A stretch of DNA of 64,000 nucleotides from Brugia malayi. Its lineage: Eukaryota > Nematoda > Chromadorea > Rhabditida > Onchocercidae. This document shows, piece by piece, positions 39,301-50,640 of this stretch. Both the position numbers and the translations under genes were made by a program. The stretch lies in the NCBI RefSeq assembly GCF_000002995.4, contig NW_025062476.1, positions 8,864,501-8,928,500 of the forward strand, in the 5' to 3' direction. Numbering within the stretch: position 1 is the first letter of the stretch; each line of letters starts with the position of its first letter. The notes beneath the pieces were generated by a model. It did not search any database. It was not told the DNA's origin and saw only the letters and a program-made list of their open reading frames with translations.

Positions 39301-42300
39301 CTTAATTTTATATGTGTATTTTATCTGAAAGATTTTTCAGATTGTGTTAAAGCAATTACTTGTGCTGTTTATTCTATTCATTAAGTTTTTATCTTATTTT
39401 TTTTTAATTTACACAGTTTATCCGACCATTATTGTGTATATGTTATAAGGAATTTTAATTATCCTTTTTAAAGAGACTAAATAATGGAAGGCAGTCAGCT
39501 GCGGAAGCTTTACGTTGGCCAGTGTTAGAAAATGTCGCGGCTGCATATGGTAACGTTCTGCTTCAATATTCTATCCATTTTCCAAATTGGACTGACAAAG
39601 TTTAAACTTTGGATTTGAATTACAGAACTAATTAGTGTTTTACTGACTAGTTTTTATTAGTTTTTGCTAATATTTCTATAATTTTATTATTTACTAGAAC
39701 ATAGTAATATCAAACTTCTTTGTGGACATCGATTTTACTGAATTCTATGTTAATATTTTAGGGCATCAATACAATGAGAATCTGGTAAATAATATGCAAA
39801 TTGAATTGGATATAGCTCGTGAAGAATGCTCTTTGGTACAAGAGAAGATTGTTAAGATGGGTTGCATTAATTCTGAGTTGGAGCATCAATTAATAAATGC
39901 TAAAGAAAGTTTGGAAAAAGCTGAAATGCGAGCTCGGCAAGCTGAGGAACAAGTTGGAGAGTTTTGTCGAAATTGTTCGCGGCAAGAAGAATATCAAAAA
40001 TCATTGCAGTCTGAATTCTTAGTTAAAGTAAGAAAAGCCACAAACAACTATTAAAAAATGAAATAGAATTTTGTAGTACCATTTCTTGAGTATCGCTTAT
40101 TACTTTGTAGACACTGATAATATACGATCACAGAACTATGAAGAGATGGCTTTTTCTATAGGCTGCAGTTGATTTTCCACATTTTTTTGCATGTAATATT
40201 CGAAATTTAATTATGTTGATTATACAATATAATTGAAATTGATGATTCGTTTACATGTGGCGAGTTATTTCCTCGTATACCAATTAGGGATTAATAGAGG
40301 ATTCCAAACATTTTCTTTTTTTTTCCTTTTCAGTACAGTGCCATAGAGAGAGAAGTAAATGATCTTAAGGAAGAACTAGCTTTAAAAAATGAACAGCTGA
40401 ATGGTAGGATGATCGAAAATAATAAACGAAATGAAGAAATGAGGCAGTGGCGATTTGCTATGGATGAAATGGAAACCGTTCATATGGAAATAAAAATGTT
40501 GGAAAAACAGGTAGTTCTTCAGATTTAAGTTTTAATAATGAAGTCCGAATTGAATAACTTCGATATTCGTCAGAAAATCTTAATAAAGACAGTTTCGATT
40601 TTCAGTATTATAAAGGTAGAAATGAAAAGCTGAAAGTTACTTTATTTCCGTTTACTTCTTTTTATAACTTTCCGTAATATTAAAAATCTATTGATTTGTC
40701 GTGCGAACATCTGCTTTATCGACTATAATAAATTATATCAGGAACTAGAAATTGTGTGGAAGGCAAAAATATTTTCTTTGTAAAAAATATAAACTTTTAT
40801 TTGGCAAGCCCATTTTGATAAATCTATCAGGAATTTAAAGAATGATTTCTTAGAAATAATAAATAACAACCTGCAACTTAAAAAAATTGTGGAAAGTTGC
40901 AGGTTGGGATTGACCCAATAATTTCTTCAGCAAAATATAATATGCTGATCATTTGCTCTATGACTGAGCTCGTTTAGAAAATTTGCTTGTGCTGCATTAT
41001 GTATAAGTTAGGAAGTATTGTTAGACGGTTATATATATATATAATTGATTATACTATACATAATACGCTAGCAATATTTTCGTTAATATTTTGGTACTTT
41101 TTCAGTTAAATGATGAAAAAGCATCAATGGAGTCAAAGTGGGCAGAAGTACGAACAATATTGCTAGAACGGAAAGGAGACATATCGCGGAAAACTTCAGA
41201 TGCAGAATCAGTTGCTGATGGAGAACAATGTTCCATTAATCAGCTCAAGCAAATGATGGATACAATCAATGATTTGAAAAATACCGTCGATAAACAGGCC
41301 AAACAGCTTGAACGTAATAAGGTCAGCAGTGTTAATTACCTTCCAATGTGTAACGAACTCGTTTCGCAGTACATTATTCTATCTTTAGGGCTGTTGAAAT
41401 TCTTCATTTTTTTTTTTGTACACACAAGGATCTGTTTTACAGTGCAGAAAGGTGAAAAGAGCAAGTGGAGATTTCTATAGAATTAGAAGACAGTAAGTGA
41501 TCGGAACACACATTTACTATTAAAGGTAAAAAACCAGAGGAATCATTTCTTCGAAAATAATAATTTTAAGATTATTCAGAAGGACAGTGTTTTGGGTCTT
41601 TATTAATTCATTATTTTAATTCAGCACTATGTTTCAGACAGAAAAACGGAAGTTCAAAGCAGTTATTCGGCAATTGCAAGCCGATAAAAAAGCTCTAGTA
41701 GCATCTTCAGCGATGAAAAATGATGAAGAACAATATTTGGTTCACGAGGCACAAATCATTGGTCTACAAAAACAACTAGATTTCATGGATCGTGAAATGA
41801 CTCTTCTCTTTACTTTAAACAGTTCAAAAGATGTTTTAATTCAGACACTAAGAGCTGAGCTTGAAGGAATTTATTCTACAGAGCCCAAATTGTCAGATTT
41901 AAGATCTAAAAGCGATAGAAAAGAGGTTTTTATTTTTAATGTTTTTTATTTGTCTTTTTCTTTTTTTTCGGTTACTTGTCTTGCATTTATAAAACTGTAA
42001 TCTGATAAACGGAATGCAGCATTAACTAAAAAACTATGAAACAAAGGACTTTTACGTCCTTCATTTCTTGTGTTTAATGTTCGTTTTTACCACATTTCAA
42101 TCAAAACATATTAATCAACTTTTAGGATGATTGTATTGAGCACTTACAAGCGCAGGTTAAAAATACGAATCAGGAAGAATCTGGACGTCTAAATTTGCTG
42201 AAAAAAAGCAATACTGAATTGCAAAGGCTACAGGTGCATACACAACAACTACAAGTGGGATATGATCGATTTCAGTTACAGCTTCAGTTATCTCCAGAAC

Positions 42301-45300
42301 GAAATTTAGATGCCATGTCTTCAAATAAAGGCACTTATCAGCGTGCTCAACTGCAACAAGCGCAACAACAGATGGAATTTAATAACAGTGAAGCGGTAGA
42401 TTTATCGATGGCTGCAAAATTGGCTCATGGTGAAGCTAACAAAGATATAGAGATGAGAACACAAATGGAAAGATTGACTGAAGCTGTGCAGCAGAAAGAT
42501 ACCGAACTACAAAAAATGTTGAACGAGAACGAAGCACTAAAAATAAAGTTTGATTCATGCTTCTAGTCAAAATTCTCACCAAATGTAGTTATTTCTGATG
42601 TTTTTTTTTAATTAACAAACAAAAGATACACCTCCTGAAAATTTAATATTACTGCTAATTTTTTTTTTTTTTGTTCCGGTCTATCGGTAGTTTTCTTGAT
42701 ATTAGTGTATTGAATTTTTGTTCCATTTTCATATATTTTTTATGAAAAAATATCAAAATTCTCACCAAATATAGAATATATATATAGATAGATATTCTAT
42801 TAATTAATGAGTCAGAAATGATTTTTTTCTTTACTTCTGTTATTTAAATCAGAATTTTCAGTTGATTCAAGATTATATTTTATTAATTCATCAATTTGTT
42901 TAACATAAATACACAGATGCATTGAATCGACGGCAGCGTTGGATTTACTGAGTAGTAAATTGGAACGTCGAAGTCAAGAGAAAGATGCCATTATCGAAAT
43001 GCTACAGTCGCAACATACTTATTTAACTCAAACCATATTACTCAATCAAAAAAGTGAAGAACAGTTAACGACTCCGCTAACACTATCACAAAGCATAAAA
43101 ACAGATACTGAACCAAAATGTATTGTGCAGGATGCATCCACGATTATGGAAGAAGGTCCGAATCTTTTATTTATTTAAGATTAAGACATTATGTGAGGTA
43201 TGCCCTGCATAGCTGTTTACAAAATTTTTCATACAATATTTCAATGTCTTTAGTTAAAAAGAGAGTACTTGAATTGATGACGAAGTTTTGTCTAGCAATA
43301 TCAAGCAAACACTAAGCGAATACACGGTTAATAGAATTATAAAATTGCTTGTGTATGGCTTCATCGTAAAGAATAGATGGTAATTTATTTTATTATTTCT
43401 ATAGTCATAAAAGAAAGATTTTCCAAATTTATCGTAGAAGTGAATTTTTTGTTTAATTACGTTGTCTTTTTTAGCTGAAAGTCGTCCTTTTCTATTTATG
43501 CAACATCGCGAAACACAAACAAGAGGTGATTTTCATTTTTCTGAAACTCCAGAAACAAGCCACAAGTCAACTTCAAGGGTTGGTGTTTTAAATGCTTCAA
43601 GAATTGTCTTCTGGTTTGAAAAACTTTCGAACTTAAAAGTAGATATCCTTCATAATTTACAAACACTGACATTATATCAGGTATTTGGAAAGCAATTTAA
43701 AGTTATCAATTCCTTTTAAGGAAACTTTTACGTCTTTGCTTTCAGATGCCGAATAATTCATGAAGATATTTTTTATTTCTTGATTTTATTTTTTATCAAA
43801 TAATAAAAACGAAGCTTATATGGTGAGCTTAATGTTATCAATTAAAATCAGGAATTGTTCTCACATTTAAATTATTATTTTTTTAGTCCCGGAGAGTCAT
43901 TCATGATAATGATCCTATTCTTGAAAATGAGAAAATTTTCCAGTGCATCGAAAAATCAGACCAAATACGCGATAACTTGACAGATGATATCAGACAGTTA
44001 ATGATTCTGAATGCGGAACTAGAAACTGCTGTTGAAGTTCTCAAAGGTGAAATCTGGGCCCTTAATGAACAACTAAAAAGGGTAAATTTTCTGCTGTCAA
44101 GCATTGAGACTTTCATTAGATCTTTACATTCGGAATAATAAAAAATCAAATTAACCGAGGTAATGTGATCAATATTAATTTGAATCGGTTTTAAAGAAAA
44201 ATCCTAATAATATTTGGATAATTTCAAGTCATTAATTGATCGAGAAGACTTGTCGGAGAAATTGTGCAAGCTTTCACAACGCCATGAGGAAGAAATTGAG
44301 CGCGCTCGTGAACGGGAACGTGACTTGGAGGAGCAAAAGGATTTGGCTGAAAGAAGCCAACGACAAGTATGCATCGTAAATTCGTAATTAATCCTCACTT
44401 TCCTAAATCTTAAAAGTTCTAATTTTAGGCTGCTTTGGCCGAAAATGAAAGTAATCGTCGTTTGGTTGAATGGCAGGAAAAGAGCGCACAAATGGAAAAC
44501 AGTCGCATAGAGCTTGAAAATGCGTATGCGAAGCTATCGGAATACTATCAGCAATTGCAACAAGCTTACAATGCTTTGTATGCCCGATCAAATGCATGTA
44601 AGGTTGACAGCAATACACAGACAGCAATGGATAGCAATACTTTCAAAATTAGCGAGGTAAAATTGTTATATTCTAGACTTATACTAAAGTCATATTCTAG
44701 AAATATTCTTTCTGATTATAATTTTTTTCAGTTTGTCTTGATTTTTACTAGGAAAAAGGCAAAATATAATGGATTTGAAAATCTCACCTTAATTATGTTT
44801 TACCAAGATGATACATTTAAGAAATTTGCTGAGACGATCGAATATTGGAAAAGCGAACTTACACAGCGCGAAGCAGAATTGAAAGGACAGGCAGTACAAT
44901 TGAAGCATGTTCAAGATTTACTTCGGAATCATCTTCATATAATTCTGAAGAATGTCAGAGATTTGCGAGAAATGAGTTTGAAATTGACAAAGGTATGTAT
45001 TTTAAATGAACGTTCGTTCATTTTATTTATGCTCAAATAAATTGAATACTGAATTCTCAATTAAATTACGAAAAATAAACATATTCGATTTTCTTTGATG
45101 CGACAATTTTCGTTGCAAGCTTCTTCCCAGTGTTTTCAAAATTTTTTAAATTCCTCGAAACTAGAAAGTTGGAATAAATGCTATTTTCTTAAGAACATTA
45201 TTATGGAGAGTGTACAGACAGTCCGAGCTCAACTACACGAAGCTTTGAAAGAAGTTCTTTCATATGTTGAGGAAGTTATCGTCAAATTGTGTAAAGAGAA

Positions 45301-48300
45301 AGAATTAAAAGATGCCGAAATCACTGTAGCAATGCAGCATCTTATGAATGACACACTAACAGTAAGTTCCTGAATACCAAATTGAATTATCTCTCTCACT
45401 GTCTTCATTCCTGTTTCTGTTTAGTGCTTCTTAATGAAGCAATTGCTTCAGATTTTTAGGCTCATCTTAAACTTTCATCTTCTGTAAAGCTGATCCATTT
45501 TTTTAATCATTATAAAAATAATTCAATGCTGTAAACTTACTTTCAGGAAAACATCTTACAAACACGAAATTCGTCGTTGTCAATGGTTTTTGACGCTATC
45601 AACAAGAAATTTACAGAGATGAAATCTGAAAACACAACTTTGGGAAATGATTTATGGAATGAAAGGAGTGATAAAGAAGCTTTGGAAATGAAAGCACAGC
45701 AGGTTTTTCTTTTTTTTTTTTATGTCATGTTACTTTTATCCATGACTTCAGTTCTTACAAACTTTTGGTTAGTTTCGAAATCTTTTGAAGATTAACACTG
45801 TTATTATAAGCAGAGAATTTTTTCAGTTTGTATACTACTGGGATGAAGCTCGAAAATTTCCCATTTTTAGAGTATTTCGGAAAAAGACGTGTTGGAATCA
45901 AAAATTAAACAGTTGGAAGATCTGCTTCAAATAACACAGTTTTCATTAGCCGAACACGTCATCAAATGTCAACAGCTTCAAGCTGAACTTGATGTGGTTA
46001 TTTTTTTATATTTATTTCTTTCAAAATTCAAATTTTATGAATGAATTTTTCATAATTTCTCACTTAATCTTCTCTGTTTAGGACGTGGAAGGTTCACATG
46101 AGGACAAAATTTGAGCTTCTAATAATTAATTCGCAGTAATTTACCAAAGAAGAATGTCAATTTCTAACTATATTATCATCTTTCAGCTTGGCTCAGCAAC
46201 GAGCAGTCCAACAGGTTCATTTCTTTCAATTAATTATACGGTAGTATCCTTTTTATGCTAAAAATAAAAATGCATTTAAATTAGCTTTGTCAACCTGTAA
46301 TTGACCTTGACCTTTTTCTAAACTGACAGCTCTTTTGGTATGATATTGAATAGAGATTTCGATGATTCATAATCATTCTTAAACCTGAAAATTATCAGTG
46401 ATAACTTAGGTCTATGTATATTATAAAATATTAATTTGATTAAATAAAAGAAGTGCTGGTAAGTATGTTTTTAAGAACTTCTTGTTTGTGTGCCAAATTT
46501 TTGAAATTTGCAGTCAAATGAACATATGATTTTTAATAGATGTAGGCTTTTGTAATTCTGTTCAGCAATGTATGCACCAGGAAACGACTTCAAATAATTT
46601 CTTTCTTAGAAAAACAGCGGTTTATTAGAAATGTGTATCAAAATATTAAATTTAATACTTGTGCATCCCAATTTTCCGTTATCTTTAATAAAGCTTCTTC
46701 TTTAATAACCGTGGAAATTTTTAAATTATTTCTAGTACTTGCACTTTATTCCATTTCAAAAAAGATTATTACATTTCAAAAATACCATTTCAAAAAAGAT
46801 TATTACATTTCAAAAATACCATTTCAAAAAAGATTTAATGATTATTACAGCAGTAAAATGTGGTAGTAGTAGTAGTGATCCATGGAACTGTTCCACACCA
46901 TGTACGATTTGTCGTGAGCTGAGGCAAACCGAACAATCAGCTCCAACACCGCAACTACAGTTAGCCATTTTAGCGGCTCGCTTGACAACCAAAATAGCCG
47001 ATAATGATGCTTTATTCCGGTGCAATGCTGAACTCACCCAAACAAACTTGAGACTGCAGAATGAGGTGAGCGAGTTGAAAGAGCAGATGACTAAGCACAT
47101 CACATCTTCCAGCAACACTCTTATCTCAGCTATCAGCCAGCAATCACTACTTCAACAACAGTATATCCCAAAACAGTTTTCGAATCAATCATCGGAACAG
47201 AAAGTGATGCATAGAGAAGAAAAGGAATGGAAATGGGAAGCAGAAGATCTTGGTGCAGAGTTAGTCAGTAATTCGGGATACCAAGTTACTCCCTACAAAC
47301 CTTTATTGAATCAACAGATTACTAAATTAACGATGACGAATGAAATCCAAGTACTAGGTCTGACAGAGCTAACATCCCAAGAAGAAGATAAAGAAAGTTT
47401 GAAAAAGGAGTTCAATGTAACACGCGAGTACAGCGTAGAAGTTGAAGAGAGAAATAAAGCTGGAAGATTGGGTAATTGTTCAGAAATTACCGAGGATTAT
47501 TGTTTGGAATATGAAAATAAAATGGAGCAGCTTAAGGACTGTGGAATAGAGACAGAACAGCACGGAGATGCCAGACATCAGCAGAAATTGGAAGTAAGTG
47601 GAACTACTACTATTGACGAATTATTGTCACTGAAAAGCTACAATGTTCAGTTAGCGGGGTTTGTGAAAAATGAAGAACAGGAACTGGAAGAACTGGGGAA
47701 AGGATTACAGGGTACAGGAACGCGGTTAGGAAGTGAAGGAATACAATGCGAATTGTTTTGGGCAGGGTTCACTGAGGGATTAGAGGAGCAGAAAGAGGTT
47801 GCGAAGGGAAAATTGAAAGAGAATGAACATGAAGCAAAGGAGAAGGATTGGATTTCGGGTGGCACGCCGGAACAACAATTTCAAACTTTGCTCTTTAAGC
47901 AGGATATCCTTCCGGATGGTGTTGTTGAGGGAAATAGAATACAGAAATTAGAACAACATCAAGAAAGGGAAATTGAGATGCAAGAACTTGAGAACAGGTC
48001 TCTGAACCTGCAGTTGAGATCACAACAACAAGTGATTGAAGAGTTAGGGAAGAAGCTCAATGTGGCACAAGAATATAACGTGGTACTGGAAGAGAAAACT
48101 TTAAGTATGGAACAAAAAATCATTGATCTGAAGAAAATGTGCGAAGAACTGTTGGTCGAGAAAGGCAGGTTAGCAGAAGAAGTGAAAAATGAAATAAAAA
48201 CAAAGTTGCACAAAGAAATTACCCTACTTAAAAAGGAGAATGAAAGTCTGGTTGTAGAGTTAGCCAAAAAGCGAGCTTCCCATAATGAAGAGAAAAGAAG

Positions 48301-50248
48301 CATGAAAGCTGAATTAGCAAATCGCGAAATTATCTTGAAAGAGTTGAAAACAGAAATGGAACATACACAGGGAGAAAGTGTTGATATGCAACGACAACTA
48401 GACAGTTATAATGCGCAAATGGAAAATGAATCTAATCAGGACCTACATCAACAGTTAGTCGAAGCACAGAGAAAAGTAGTGGAACTGGAGAGCAGACTGA
48501 ATGAAGTGGTGGAGCAGAACAGATTATTGAAAAATAGTGAACAAAAACTAATGGATGCTCTTATGGTTTCCAACAAATCTGGACCTAATCTGCAGACTTC
48601 GTTATTAAAAACGGCGAAAATAATCAAAAATAGGGGTCGTGTGGGGAAACCAATGATGCATGATGGGAATACAGTGGTCGAAGTGCACGGTAAGGTTGGA
48701 ACAAGGTAAATTTGTCACTCATTCATTATACATTACAGTCAAATTCTCTACACTTTTAGTTTTTCAAATTGAGCAGAACTGAGGGACTCTGTCGTTTAGT
48801 TTTACTGACATAAAAATATTGCTTCAAATCCCTAGACATAATTCATGTTCAATGGCTGCTTATTCGTCACTATTATCACTATTATTGTTATGATAGCAAT
48901 TGTTATCATAATAAATCTAGCACTTGCCACTCTAGTGTTTTGATTACAGTTCGACAACGATGCAACTACTTGATAATCCTGTGATCACCGATGATTACTG
49001 TCCGGTGCAAAAGAAGGTATAAAATTTGAATTTAATAAAAATTTATTAAAGTTGAATCGTATAGTAATTTATTTCTAACTGAGAGGTAAGTGCTACTACT
49101 TTTTTTATGCTTAAGGTAGATGATCCGAAGGGAAAATTTAATGAAACACTACATGACAATACTTTGTTGGAAGAAGCTGCTCAAGAGATGCAGCCGGAAA
49201 TCAGTACTTTGATAAAAGTGAATTTATGTGGTCGTCCTAATTTTTCGGCTTTTTATTTGGATTTTAAATCAATGCGCAAGTGTTAAATCCTGTTTAGTTT
49301 ATGACACAGTAGTTTCATTTGATGTCTAATAATTTTTTAAATGTCTAAAAAATTTTCAACTATAGTTGCTGGATGTAGTGAAAAATTTGATTTCTGCAGT
49401 TAAATAAGCTTTCAAATAAAAATACAATTTTTCCCTTTGCTATAAACGGAGTTTTTCCATGATTATGCTAACCTTTCCTGTAGAAAAGGGTCGTCTTTCT
49501 GGGATAGTTTGAATTATTTTTTCAAGAATTTTCTTAATCTTAGAAATTTTGAAAGTAACTTTCGAAAAGCGAGCGAAGCTGGAAACAATTTGAGTAATAA
49601 ATCATTTCGAGAACTTTAATCTTTGAAAACGCTGATTTTGCTACCTTTTTTACGAGAATTTCAGCGATTTCATTAGGTGTAGGACCAATCGACTCATCAC
49701 TTTCAGATTTTTCTTTAAATGAATTTGCAGTTTTATTAAAACTTCTGCAGTTAAACAATTATTTTCCCGCAAATCAGCTTTCGTTTGAAACAAAGTTTTA
49801 TATAATTTTACTTACATAATTCTTATAATTCTTACAAAATGTCAAATTTCTTCAGCCTTTCGAACCAGCATTACAAAGGACGACTCACTATTTCCACGAA
49901 ATGGTTAGTGTTTATGTGCTTTATTTTTATAATGGTAATTTCTTTTGATGAAATTCTAAAATTATATCCCAAAATGCGAAGATGTGATCGATAGGGATTA
50001 CTTCTGCGTAGTTTGGTGACGCGAATTGTTTTATCTGAAATTTTAGAATTCTTTCTATTAAAATTCCCCTGTTTCTCTTTACATAGGGTTGAACTGGACG
50101 GAATTTTTTCTCATATTGGAAGTAGAGGAAACTTTGTCGTGTTTTAAATGTCATTTTAGAATTTTTTGGACTTTAAGGCTTTTTTCAGAATGTTGATAAG
50201 TTGCGGCGGCGAAAAGGTGGTGGATTTCAGGGTGCTGAGAAGACATAA
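30323..50248 (+). CDS. Giant coiled-coil protein, about 2,330 aa, at least 32 exons
   Basis: I do not recognise a named orthologue. My exon chain starts MAATLTTCSQCVTYNEQLNS (30323-30400) and ends KGGGFQGAEKT at 50248. Early exons: 30715-30840, 31475-31597, 31816-31956, 32146-32308, 32440-32622, 32760-32887, 33334-33465, 33638-33735, 33961-34151, 34253-34450. Middle: 39045-39286, 39474-39549, 39762-40027, 40334-40510, 41106-41321, 41638-41925, 42126-42547, 42917-43155, 43475-43578, 43887-44081, 44229-44366, 44429-44656, 44732-44992. Late: 45218-45361, 45547-45702, 45871-45996, 46187-46214, 46851-48705, 48950-49016, 49116-49217, 49856-49903, 50189-50248. The sum, 6,999 nt, is a whole number of codons. 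Nearly all exons are Glu/Gln/Lys/Leu-rich heptad sequence, with CxxC-like spots at the N-terminus (CSQC) and in CSTPCTICREL. This composition fits golgins, centrosomal scaffolds or rootletin-like proteins. No ATPase, GRIP or membrane segment is evident. Some junctions near 44.7, 45.2 and 46.1 kb are uncertain, and two neighbouring genes could have been joined at 46.1-46.9 kb. Confidence 0.8.
31085..31146 (+). other. Possible extra or decayed exon of the coiled-coil gene
   Basis: In the intron 30841-31474 the frame DLEEKVSLTEENSFLQYKIE runs into a good GT donor (31147) and has the same coiled-coil composition as its neighbours. The only AG in front leaves it two bases out of phase with exon 2. 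It may be a mis-modelled exon, an alternative exon or an exon that lost its acceptor. Confidence 0.35.
35460..36047 (-). CDS. BRI3-family small membrane protein, nested antisense in the coiled-coil gene
   Basis: The ATG at 36047 opens a 66-codon frame ending at 35847. It carries CPVCKVDSVKKRLTLRGLLH, then FPCGIYCC and CPLC. This spacing (CPxC, Thr-x2-Gly, FPxGxxCC, CPxC) matches the C-terminal domain of brain protein I3 (BRI3), a small endomembrane/lysosomal protein with a Cys-rich hydrophobic hairpin. An alternative product is equally possible: a GAG|GTAAAG donor at 35895 joins in phase to an acceptor before 35660. That replaces the last 15 residues by a 66-residue hydrophilic Ser/Thr-rich tail ending at 35460, giving 117 aa. 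The gene lies wholly inside the 4.6 kb host intron 34451-39044, on the opposite strand. Vertebrate BRI3 has its domain at the C-terminus, so the short form fits better. Confidence 0.72.
36048..39044. other. Remainder of the 4.6 kb host intron
   Basis: Nothing could be supported here. A minus open frame at 37121-37438 (105 codons) and a plus frame at 36401-36598 lack convincing splice context or recognisable motifs. Confidence 0.5.
40867..40906. repeat. 13-bp perfect inverted repeat with 14-nt loop
   Basis: CAACCTGCAACTT (40867-40879) and AAGTTGCAGGTTG (40894-40906) are exact reverse complements. The right arm overlaps the 3' part of the tRNA-like sequence listed next. It lies within the intron 40511-41105 of the coiled-coil gene. 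Confidence 0.9.
40895..40984 (-). other. Degenerate tRNA-like sequence (tRNA pseudogene or SINE head)
   Basis: Read on the minus strand it has a D-arm, GCTC-AGTCATA-GAGC, resembling a Pol III A box. Then comes an anticodon-like arm (TCAGCA paired with TGCTGA around 10 nt) and a T-arm with TTGGG/CCCAA and the B-box-like GGGTCAATCCC, one base short. The 5' and 3' ends do not pair as an acceptor stem and the anticodon loop is too long, so it is not a functional tRNA. Confidence 0.5.
46751..46836. repeat. 34-bp tandem repeat, about 2.6 copies
   Basis: The unit beginning CCATTTCAAAAAAGATTATT starts at 46751, 46785 and 46819 (third copy partial). It ends 14 bases before the acceptor of the 1.85 kb exon (46851), so it occupies the branch-point and polypyrimidine region of that intron. 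Confidence 0.92.
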
Positions 50249-50251
50249 GTA

Positions 50252-50267
50252 AATAAATACAAATAAA
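50252..50267 (+). promoter_or_regulatory. Two AATAAA polyadenylation signals
   Basis: AATAAA occurs at 50252-50257 and 50262-50267, a few bases after the TAA of the coiled-coil gene. This supports the end of that gene, with a very short 3' UTR if used. Confidence 0.45.
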
Positions 50268-50640
50268 GAAGAGGGATTTTCCCTTCAGAACCTTCTTGTT
50301 TCTATATGATTCTTTGTTCACATTTCTTACCCGTCCATTATTTTCAATTGTTTTCCTTGCTGTAGTGAATTCATTTTTTTCTTTTTTTTTATTCATCTAA
50401 TCCTCTATAACATCTTTTGAGCATACTTTTCGGGTTTTACAAATCTTCGATTAATTTATTTGTAGTCACATGTACTTTCATTCACTTCACTTCATTTTGT
50501 TGTTTCTATATAAGTCTATTTTTCCACTAGGTAGTTCTGCAATCCTCGCTTAGAGTATTATGCATATAGATGAAGGAACAACTTTTGTTTATACACCATA
50601 ACTGTAGCATCTTACATTCAACCTATTTGACCCGTTTTAA

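Noticed and set aside
46081..46114. Short exon ending in TGA as the true end of the coiled-coil gene
   Set aside because: The exon pair 46187-46214 and 46851-48705 continues in perfect phase to a sensible stop and polyadenylation signals at 50.25 kb. It could still be an alternative 3' end.
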